The notes under the pieces were generated by a model that worked only from the letters and a program-made list of their open reading frames with translations, was not told where the DNA came from and did not search any database. From positions 1-8,913 of the forward strand of contig CAZVEV010000265.1 in NCBI GenBank assembly GCA_964625865.1: a stretch of 8,913 nucleotides of DNA, given 5' to 3'. Position numbers and translations under genes: made by a program. The DNA comes from CAZVEV01 sp964625865. GTDB lineage: Bacteria > Planctomycetota > Phycisphaerae > SM23-33. This document shows positions 1 through 5,581 of the stretch, piece by piece; the first letter of the stretch is position 1; each line of letters starts with the position of its first letter.

Positions 1-399
1 TTGGTCGACGGAGGTGTCGAGAACTTCAACAATGCGGTTGACGAGTTGGTCAATTACGGACTGCTGAGACGAGTGCTCGCCCAAACCGATATTACGTTTT
101 CCAACTCGCTGATCGAATCCTGGTGGCGAGTGGTCAAACACCAGTGGCTCTTCCTGAACACACTCGACACGGTCGCGGCCCTGGAGCGATTGGTGGCATT
201 CTACGTCCAGGAGCACAACACTCGCCTTCCCCACTCGGCATTCCGTGGCCAGACGCCGGATGAGATGTATTTTGGGACTGGGAAAAGCGTTCCGAAGCAG
301 CTGGAAAGCGCTCGGCAGGCGGCACGTCAGGCCCGCCTGGAGGCCAATCGACGAACATCATGTGAGGGATGTGAGCCTCCGACGGAAGTCCGCAACTGA
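1..399 (+). CDS. DDE-type transposase (integrase core), C-terminal part; 5' end outside window
   Basis: This is the C-terminal 132 codons of an insertion-sequence transposase with a retroviral-integrase-like (rve) catalytic core; the TTG at base 1 is only the window edge, not the real start. It would cut and join the element's DNA ends. Residues 3-8 read DGGVEN, the usual context of the second catalytic Asp, and residues 36-42 read NSLIESW, the usual context of the catalytic Glu. D3 and E39 are separated by exactly 35 residues, the classic DD(35)E spacing. The later stretch YVQEHNTRLPHSAFRGQTP (about 68-86) matches the 'YN..RPH..L.g.TP' tail typical of IS3/IS481-type enzymes. The end is basic and Arg-rich. 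It converges with the broken hydrolase reading frame, and their tails overlap by about 42 bp. The first catalytic Asp and any DNA-binding domain lie upstream of the window. Family level (IS3 versus IS481) is not resolved. Confidence 0.88.
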   Translation: MVDGGVENFNNAVDELVNYGLLRRVLAQTDITFSNSLIESWWRVVKHQWLFLNTLDTVAALERLVAFYVQEHNTRLPHSAFRGQTPDEMYFGTGKSVPKQLESARQAARQARLEANRRTSCEGCEPPTEVRN

Positions 400-615
400 A
401 GCTAAGCAATTGCGTGCAACACCCGCGTCGGCCGAGGGCACGGCGTGTTGGTGAATCGGCGCCGCGACGAAAAAACGACGATCCAAGGCGACAAAGACGC
501 GAAATCGCACCGATGCACCGACCGCCCGTGGTTCAGACGTGGCAGGTGCGGCTGATGTACCGTCCAAAGCGCGAAAACTCGCGCTCAAAACTACAGAATG
601 TTGTGACAGACAGCA
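1..615 (+). mobile_element. Right end of an IS3/IS481-like insertion sequence
   Basis: The transposase C-terminus is followed by about 216 bp of non-coding DNA up to a point where hydrolase coding sequence begins abruptly. Reading the hydrolase backwards from its start, protein-like sequence typical of that family holds to codon 143 (616-618) and then becomes unrelated sequence. The base before this is the A of a CA dinucleotide at 614-615, which fits IS ends of the TG...CA type. The end read inward is TGCTGTCTGTCACAACATTC. The boundary at 615/616 is inferred from where homology stops. The left inverted repeat and the target duplication cannot be checked because the left end is outside the window. 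Confidence 0.6.
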
Positions 616-1044
616 CCGCAGGTCCCAGCGCCGGAGCTTCTGCCAGAACGACGAACCCGTCTCGCCAAAGCGGTGAGCCTCGGGCACAAACACATCCACT
701 CGGCCGCGGGTGACGCGGTCGTGCCGCTGGCCGGTGAAGCCGGTCGCCATTGCGTTCGGCTTGCGGTTGGTGCCGAACCAAACGGGATAGACTTCTCCGT
801 CCGAGTCCCGGGCCATGCTGCCTCGTGTTGTGTGAAATGTCTCGGCGCGGTACGGAGTCACCTGCGGTGCAGGCCGATCCAACTGGGCCAATAGTTCCCG
901 GACTTGGCGTTCCAGTGCCTGGTTTTCCTGCTCTGCCAGGACCAATTGCTGTTGGATTTGTCGGGCCAATTCGAGGGCGCGGGAACGGTCCCCGCCGCGG
1001 ACGGCCGATTCCAGTTCAGTCAACAGTGCAGCGAGTGTAGTCAT
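358..1044 (-). pseudogene. Truncated alpha/beta hydrolase (DUF900-like) with N-terminal coiled coil, interrupted by an insertion sequence
   Basis: The start is well supported: ATG at 1044-1042 is preceded by AGGAG (1056-1052) at a 7-nt spacing. Residues 1-60 are charged and helical with heptad-like Leu spacing (LARQIQQQLVLAEQENQALE), a probable coiled coil. Residues 84-130 carry EVYPVWFGTNRKP, then RGRVDVFVPEAHRFGETG, the conserved opening of DUF900-type alpha/beta hydrolases ('VWFGTNR.P ... G...V.VP..H..G'). The nucleophile elbow and catalytic His that should follow are absent. Native sequence stops at about residue 143 (base 616). The remaining 85 residues are low-complexity translation of IS DNA, ending at TGA 360-358, antisense to the transposase tail. 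The catalytic core is missing, so enzyme activity is very unlikely; a short coiled-coil peptide could still be made. It lies downstream of the CHAT gene on the same strand and probably once belonged to that locus. Family assignment rests on motif recognition. Confidence 0.7.
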
Positions 1045-1139
1045 CGTCGGGCTCCTGCATTTAATTTACCACAGAGAGCACAGAGGGACACAGAGTTGTC
1101 CGATCAAGAATTCCTCTCGTTGTCGTCGGGTCTCTCGTT

Positions 1140-1165
1140 GTGGTCGGGTCTCCCGACCCGACCAC
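1140..1165. repeat. Palindromic hairpin, 10-bp stem
   Basis: Arms 1140-1149 (GTGGTCGGGT) and 1156-1165 (ACCCGACCAC) are perfectly complementary around a 6-nt loop, CTCCCG. The hairpin lies between the CHAT stop and the truncated hydrolase. It is not followed by a T-run on either strand, so it is not a standard intrinsic terminator, although it could still stabilise the 3' end of the minus-strand transcript. Confidence 0.75.
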
Positions 1166-1196
1166 CGTGCTGACCGCAGGTCGCCAGCCCGGCCAG

Positions 1197-1222
1197 GTAG
1201 GGCGGTCGGGAGACCGCCCTAC
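1197..1222. repeat. GTAGG...CCTAC-type palindromic repeat, 11-bp stem
   Basis: Arms GTAGGGCGGTC (1197-1207) and GACCGCCCTAC (1212-1222) are perfectly complementary around the tetraloop GGGA. The outer GTAGG/CCTAC ends and the short purine loop match the hairpin units embedded in the CHAT gene at 4206-4276, which suggests one repeat family. No T-run follows it. It may form an mRNA 3'-end structure for the CHAT transcript. Confidence 0.75.
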
Positions 1223-1274
1223 AACAATGATTCACAATTCAAATCCCTCTGTGCTCCTCCGTGTCCTCTGTGGT

Positions 1275-4200
1275 TCATTCTTCCGCGGCTTGCCTTGCCT
1301 GGTCGAGGAACTGATCGACGGCGGACTGCAATTCGTCGAGGTCGATTTGGCGCTGGAGGAGCCACCGCTGGAGCGGGTGGAAGGCGGGGTCGGCGAGCAG
1401 TTCCGAGACGCGGGGCACGACCAGTGCCGTGCCGGCGGCACGGGCTCGGCGGAAGCGGATGGCGTAGTTACGCAGCGAGGTCTGGAGGTCTTGGCCCAGG
1501 CCCGCAACGAGGCAGTAGATCAGATCGGCGAGTTGATGGCGGGGCGATTCGGCGAGGTCGGACGGGGTGCCGTGGCGTTGAAGGTATAGGGCCAGGTTAT
1601 GGTGCGAGATGGCGCGGTCGGCGGGATCGGGCAACTGTTCGCGAAGGGCCAGGGCGCGACGCTCCTGGATGATGGCCTGCGACAGGTCGCCTTGGCTCGC
1701 GAACAGGTCGGCGAGGGAGCCGAGTACTTTGGCGCTCCAATCGGGCTTGCCCTGGAAAAGTTCCAGGCAAGCTTCCAACTCCGCCCGGGCCTCGCCGAAA
1801 CGGCCGGGCAACTCTACCAGCACATTGGCCCGGTTGAACCGCGTGGCGCCGATGTCCTCCGCCGGACGCTCCAGGGCACGCTGGACCTCCAAGGCGATAT
1901 CCACCCGCCCCAGCGCGGATTCCCAGTCTTTGCGGGCATAGTCAGCTTCGCGGGCGATGTCGAGCACGCCGATGAACACGCGGGCGAGTGTCTCGGCATC
2001 CGGGGCCTCGGGGACGGGCTGGCCCGCGCGGTGCCGCTGCCACCAATCGGACACCTTGGCCAGCCGCGCCTCGATCTCCGGCAGCGCGGCGGCCACCTGG
2101 CCCTGCATGATGTCGATCCGCAGGGCCTCCAACTCGCGGCTGATCACGTCAGCGGCTGGGCGGCCTGCCTGCTTGAGTGCCTCGGCCGATTCCAGTTGCC
2201 GCTCGCGCGCGGCATCCAGGTCGCCGACATCGCCAAGGGCGTTGGCCCAGTTCCCGGTGATCCAGCCAAGATCTGACCGCGCCTGCCGTGCGCCTTCGCC
2301 GCCCGCCTCCGCCGCGGTGCGGGCCAGGGCGGCGGCCTGTTCGTAGAAGGTCAGACTAACGTCGGGCCGGCCGCCACGGGCGAGCGCATCGGCCAGGTAG
2401 CAGAGGCACGACCAGCGCGGATTGCCCTCCGGCGCGGACTCGGCGGCCGTGCGCAGATGCGGGATCAGCCCGTCCAGCAGCCGCGGATCGTTGCTGCCGG
2501 TGACGAGCTGGCTGGCAAAGCCGCCCAGCCGGTCCCAGGCTTCGGCCTGCACGCAATAGACCACGGCCCCGCTGCCGGCCTGCAGGGCGAGCGTCATGTC
2601 CTTATGTTGGAGAGCCTGGAACATGGCCGCCAACCGCTCGGCGTAGGCGGTCCGGATGGTGTTCTCCGTCCACTCGCCCCGGTCCTGCGGCTGCTCGGCC
2701 ATCCAGGCGCGAATCCGCTCGCGGACCAGTTCGTGGCACCCGTAGCACAGGCCTTCCGTGTCACCTTCCTCCGTGGCCAGCCCCACACTGACCAATTCTC
2801 GCAGCAGCGGCTCGATCTCCCCACCCCACACGCTCCTCAGCAGGTCGAGCGTCACCGGATCGTTTGCCACGGCGACGATCCACAACAGCCGCCGCGCGTC
2901 GGGACTGGCGGCGCGGATCAACTGGTCCAGCGACGTGGCCAGCGCGTCGTTCAGGTAGTCCAGTTCCCGTGCATCGCCGGGATCGGCGGCGAACAGGGCC
3001 GGCAGCTGGGAAAAGTCCTTTGTCTCTTCCAGCGTGTCCAGGGCCTGCAGCAGCTGCGGCCGCCGCGACGCGTGCACCGCCAGCCGCGCCAGCCGGTCCA
3101 TCAGCAGCGGGTGAAAACGGCTGGCCTCCAACAGCCGCTGAGCCAACTGCCGCTCGTCGGCATCCGGGCCGAAGACCATGCGGCTGAGCGCGGGGTGGGC
3201 GCGCAAGTACAAGGCCGCTTCGGACGCCGGCAGCGGTCCAAGGCGGACCGCATGGTGCGCGACGTCGGCCAGCGCTGCGAGCGGTCGGCGGCAGGTAATC
3301 AACACCCGCGACGGCCCGCCGACCAGTTCGCCCGCCAGCCGCGACAAGCAAGCTTCCCATGCCGGGTCCTGGCACGCCGTGGAGGCGGCCTTCAAGTTCG
3401 TTTCGAAATTGTCCAGCACCAGCAGGATCGGCTCGTCGTTCAGGGCGCGGATCAGGTTTCGCGTCAGTCGCTCGATCCGCTCGGAGCCCGTGAACTCGTC
3501 GCCTGGATCGCGATAGATGGCGGCGGCGGGGCGGGCCTTGACGTGGTCGTGGTAGCGGCCCAGCTCGCCCATCAGCTTCAGGTGGATGTCGCGCAATGTG
3601 GCGTCGAAACCGAGCGGATTGGGCTTGGCCTGATACAGCAGCACCCACTCGAACCGCGATTCCCACAGCGCCAGCGCCTCGGCCACCAGCGCCGTCTTGC
3701 CCATCCCGCCCAGGCCCGTGATCACCGCCACGGGTTTGGTCTCGCTGCCGCGGCTGGTGCCGATGAACTCCGCCCCCAGCCCGGCCAGCTCCCAGGTGCG
3801 GCCGACGAAATGCTCGTGCCCGCTCGTCGTCAGCTCGGCAATCTGGTGCAGTCGCGGGTTGTGTGATTGCTTGGCCGGGCTGATTCCGCCGGCCAAAGTC
3901 AGACCCGGCTGCTCCGCGCCGTACAGTACGGGCGTGGCATGATCACAGACGGCGAAGCGGGCCGGATCGTGTTTCCGCTCGTCCAGCAGCGCCTGCCGGG
4001 CCAGCGTCAGCGCGGCGGCGGCCGTCTTGGGCTGCGCATGGGCCAAGAGGGCGCGGAAGAACTCGACCGCCACCTCGCGCGCATATTCGTCGCCGACGGC
4101 GTAACGCATGGCCACGACCGACGGCACGCCCCCCTGCAGCAGAGCGTGGGCCGTGCCGGTGAAGCCGGGCTGGGTTTCGAAGTCTAACTGTTTTGTGTTT

Positions 4201-5171
4201 TCGTTGTAGGATGGGCACTCCTGCCCGTCCGGGCTGTTGATCGAATTGTCGAGACGGGCAGGAGTGCCCGTCCTACCGCCCGGCTCCTTGCCCTCGGCGA
4301 TGGCCAGGAAATCGCTCCAGTCCTTCACGCGCAGGATATCGCCCGAATGACACGCACTGAGCAGGACCAGCCGCGGCAGGAAGCCGCCGGCGCGGGCAAA
4401 CAGGTCGAGCAGTTGCTGACCTGAGATGTGGTCTTTCCGCCCACCGGACTTGGCCAATTCCAGCAGATTCAGATGCCCGTGGCCGCTCCAGTGAACGACG
4501 TGATAGCCACCATTATCGAGAATCTGCTCTTCCAGCCGCTCGCGCGTGATGCCGTGGGTCAGGAAATGGGCCACCACACGACGGTGCGGATAAATCTCCT
4601 TCTCGAATAATTGCAGCAGCTCCCGCCGTTCCTCGCGCGCCCCCAGCGGCCGCGAACCGCGGGCTTCGGCGAAGACGAACAGCACGCGAAGCGGTTCGTC
4701 GGGCGCCAGCTGGACCGGCTCCGACGCGGGAGCCTGCATGTCATGGACGATGCGGACCAGCAAGTTGCGTTCGCCGAGCGTCTTTTGGTCGAGGCTGGGG
4801 CGAGCGATCTCCCACGGCACACGGGCCAACGCGGCGGCAAGGTGGTTCTCCTCCTGCTCCGCCCCCGGCAATTGGATCCGCAGCGTGCGTTGCGTTTCCG
4901 GTTTCCAGAGCGGTTCAAAGACCTCCTGTCCCAGCACATCCTCCGCGATGCAGACGCCGATCCCAGCGACAGCGGCGACCTGTTTGCCGTCCTCCACATA
5001 ATGCCGCAAGTAATTCCGCAGGTCGAACAGACCGTGCTGAACGCCCACGGGGATCGTCGAGAAATCGGTTTCCCGATAGGCAAGCTGCGTGCCATGTTCG
5101 TCCAGCAGCCGAAATTCCGCCGTGCGGGATGCCTGGTCCGCGGTGATCACCAAATCAAATCGCGCCGACAT
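1275..5171 (-). CDS. CHAT protease - STAND/NB-ARC NTPase - TPR protein
   Basis: A large multidomain protein of 1,298 residues from the ATG at 5171-5169. That start has AGGGCAGG 6 nt or more upstream; an in-frame ATG at 5195 would add eight residues but has no ribosome binding site. Residue numbers below count from 5195. Residues 1-160 form an N-terminal module I do not recognise. The CHAT (caspase/separase-like) domain spans about 168-430, with HWSGHG (catalytic His probably 239) and LLSACHSG (Cys282). A STAND/NB-ARC-like NTPase follows: entry motif FVGRTWEL at 463, Walker A GLGGMGKT at 494-501, Walker B LLVLDNFET at 591-599, RVLITCRRP at 630 as the sensor region, a GPLP motif at 653, and a winged-helix-like region to about 830. 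Residues 850-1250 are Ala/Leu-rich helical repeats of TPR type. Such proteins act as nucleotide-gated switches whose repeats sense a trigger and release protease activity; the target is unknown. Key catalytic and nucleotide-binding residues are intact. An in-frame repeat adds residues of about 307-335 to the CHAT domain. The gene lies upstream of the broken hydrolase gene. Confidence 0.88.
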   Translation of the reverse strand: MSARFDLVITADQASRTAEFRLLDEHGTQLAYRETDFSTIPVGVQHGLFDLRNYLRHYVEDGKQVAAVAGIGVCIAEDVLGQEVFEPLWKPETQRTLRIQLPGAEQEENHLAAALARVPWEIARPSLDQKTLGERNLLVRIVHDMQAPASEPVQLAPDEPLRVLFVFAEARGSRPLGAREERRELLQLFEKEIYPHRRVVAHFLTHGITRERLEEQILDNGGYHVVHWSGHGHLNLLELAKSGGRKDHISGQQLLDLFARAGGFLPRLVLLSACHSGDILRVKDWSDFLAIAEGKEPGGRTGTPARLDNSINSPDGQECPSYNENTKQLDFETQPGFTGTAHALLQGGVPSVVAMRYAVGDEYAREVAVEFFRALLAHAQPKTAAAALTLARQALLDERKHDPARFAVCDHATPVLYGAEQPGLTLAGGISPAKQSHNPRLHQIAELTTSGHEHFVGRTWELAGLGAEFIGTSRGSETKPVAVITGLGGMGKTALVAEALALWESRFEWVLLYQAKPNPLGFDATLRDIHLKLMGELGRYHDHVKARPAAAIYRDPGDEFTGSERIERLTRNLIRALNDEPILLVLDNFETNLKAASTACQDPAWEACLSRLAGELVGGPSRVLITCRRPLAALADVAHHAVRLGPLPASEAALYLRAHPALSRMVFGPDADERQLAQRLLEASRFHPLLMDRLARLAVHASRRPQLLQALDTLEETKDFSQLPALFAADPGDARELDYLNDALATSLDQLIRAASPDARRLLWIVAVANDPVTLDLLRSVWGGEIEPLLRELVSVGLATEEGDTEGLCYGCHELVRERIRAWMAEQPQDRGEWTENTIRTAYAERLAAMFQALQHKDMTLALQAGSGAVVYCVQAEAWDRLGGFASQLVTGSNDPRLLDGLIPHLRTAAESAPEGNPRWSCLCYLADALARGGRPDVSLTFYEQAAALARTAAEAGGEGARQARSDLGWITGNWANALGDVGDLDAARERQLESAEALKQAGRPAADVISRELEALRIDIMQGQVAAALPEIEARLAKVSDWWQRHRAGQPVPEAPDAETLARVFIGVLDIAREADYARKDWESALGRVDIALEVQRALERPAEDIGATRFNRANVLVELPGRFGEARAELEACLELFQGKPDWSAKVLGSLADLFASQGDLSQAIIQERRALALREQLPDPADRAISHHNLALYLQRHGTPSDLAESPRHQLADLIYCLVAGLGQDLQTSLRNYAIRFRRARAAGTALVVPRVSELLADPAFHPLQRWLLQRQIDLDELQSAVDQFLDQARQAAEE
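4206..4276. repeat. Inverted-repeat element inserted in frame in the CHAT coding region
   Basis: Arms 4206-4229 and 4253-4276 are 24-nt inverted repeats with a single mismatch, separated by 23 nt. Each arm also folds on itself: 4210-4217 pairs with 4222-4229 around CTCC, and 4253-4260 (GACGGGCA) pairs with 4265-4272 (TGCCCGTC) around GGAG. The outer ends are GTAGG and CCTAC, as in the intergenic hairpin at 1197-1222. The reading frame passes through it without a stop and codes for a Gly/Pro/Ser/Asn-rich peptide including GRTGTPARLD and DGQECPSY, which looks unlike the flanking CHAT sequence. The insertion lies between the catalytic Cys segment and the FTGTAHALLQGGVPSVVAMRY strand-helix, probably in a surface loop. 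Confidence 0.85.
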
Positions 5172-5217
5172 GCCGTACCTGCCCTGTAAAGACATTTATG
5201 GGGGGCTTGCAGTATAC

Positions 5218-5336
5218 TATACCGCTCCCGGGCAGAAGTGACACCAGCCCGAAGCGCAAGCGAGGGACATAAGCCATTTCCTCGCTTGCGCTTCGGGCTA
5301 GTGTGCAATGTGTCAAACCTAACCGGGAGTGGTATA
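5218..5336. repeat. 119-nt nested inverted repeat (MITE-like) between divergent genes
   Basis: The outer arms 5218-5231 (TATACCGCTCCCGG) and 5323-5336 (CCGGGAGTGGTATA) match at 13 of 14 positions. The inner arms 5241-5265 and 5280-5304 match at 24 of 25 positions and contain the AGCCCGAAGCGCAAGCGAGG motif, around a 14-nt loop. The inner motif is one I associate with dispersed planctomycete repeats. The whole could fold into one long interrupted hairpin. It fills the gap between the CHAT gene and the rightward operon, and cuts off the 5' part of the reading frame at 5303-5581: an in-frame TAA lies in its loop at 5270-5272. No transposase is present, so any movement would be in trans. Confidence 0.75.
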
Positions 5337-5581
5337 TACGGACCGCTGCAAACCAGTCCATTGAGCAAGACCGTCGCCTGCTCGGCGCCAGGGAGTACGC
5401 CTCGGACAAGAACATCGACTTGAAATTCGAAGCCCAACTCCGCGTCCTGCACGAGGGCGGCGCGGTCAAGACGGTCGACGAAACGGCATGGAGCCAGGAC
5501 AGGCTGCTGATCGGCAAGAACGGCATCGCAGCCCTGACATTCTGCAATGTGCCGGTTTTGGACGAAAGGAAGACAAAATGA
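5303..5581 (+). pseudogene. C-terminal stub of an unrecognised gene, translationally coupled to the next gene
   Basis: An open frame of up to 92 residues. The only possible start near its beginning is a GTG at 5303 inside the inverted repeat, with no ribosome binding site. From about 5340 the codons favour G or C in the third position (for example GAC AAG AAC ATC GAC, then CTC CGC GTC CTG CAC GAG GGC GGC), like the neighbouring true genes. The peptide (EYASDKNIDLKFEAQLRVLHEGGAVKTVDET... in part) looks like the end of a real, soluble protein. Its TGA (5579-5581) overlaps the ATG of the propeller gene (5578-5580) in an ATGA arrangement, typical of operons. The best reading is that this is the 3' end of an upstream operon gene, and that the repeat element or an associated deletion removed the rest. 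I do not recognise the family. Confidence 0.55.
5565..5570 (+). promoter_or_regulatory. Ribosome binding site deciding the start of the propeller gene
   Basis: AAAGGA at 5565-5570 lies 7 nt before the ATG at 5578. This selects 5578 over an in-frame ATG at 5488, and the residues after 5578 form a signal peptide, which the longer version would bury. Confidence 0.6.

Larger units (their letters stand above)
1068..1274. repeat. 207-bp segment bounded by inverted CACAGAG-type repeats
   Basis: The left copy 1068-1095 begins ACCACAGAGAGCACAGAGG. The right copy 1247-1274, read on the minus strand, begins ACCACAGAGGACACGGAGG. Aligned as inverted repeats they match at 23 of 28 positions, including the first 9. 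The motif is a tandem of CACAGAG/CACGGAG-like units, a kind of dispersed intergenic repeat seen in many bacterial genomes. The right copy abuts the stop codon of the CHAT gene (TGA at 1277-1275 followed directly by ACCACAGAG), and the left copy lies 23 bp upstream of the hydrolase start. The segment holds two hairpins and no gene. It looks like inserted repeat DNA separating the two genes. Confidence 0.7.

Noticed and set aside
1140..1222. Intrinsic terminators for the CHAT gene
   Set aside because: Both hairpins have strong stems, but neither is followed by a T-run on either strand. They fit a dispersed repeat family better.
1068..1274. Possible CRISPR array because of repeated CACAGAG units and hairpins
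   Set aside because: There are only two copies, in opposite orientation, with no regular spacer pattern and no cas genes.
2457..3866. A 469-residue open frame on the + strand, antisense to the CHAT gene
   Set aside because: It is a mirror frame caused by high GC and strong codon bias of the CHAT gene. The product is Gln/Arg/Gly-rich with no recognisable domain, and the opposite strand encodes clear NTPase and TPR motifs.
1275..5195. Start of the CHAT protein at the upstream ATG 5195
   Set aside because: It has no ribosome binding site (preceded by a C-run and AT-rich bases), whereas the ATG at 5171 has AGGGCAGG upstream. It is kept only as an alternative start.
5206..5224. A minus-strand promoter with TATAGT/TATACT as -10 box for the CHAT gene
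   Set aside because: The AT-rich stretch is suggestive, but no convincing -35 box is found at 16-18 bp, and it overlaps the end of the inverted repeat, so I did not list it as a feature.
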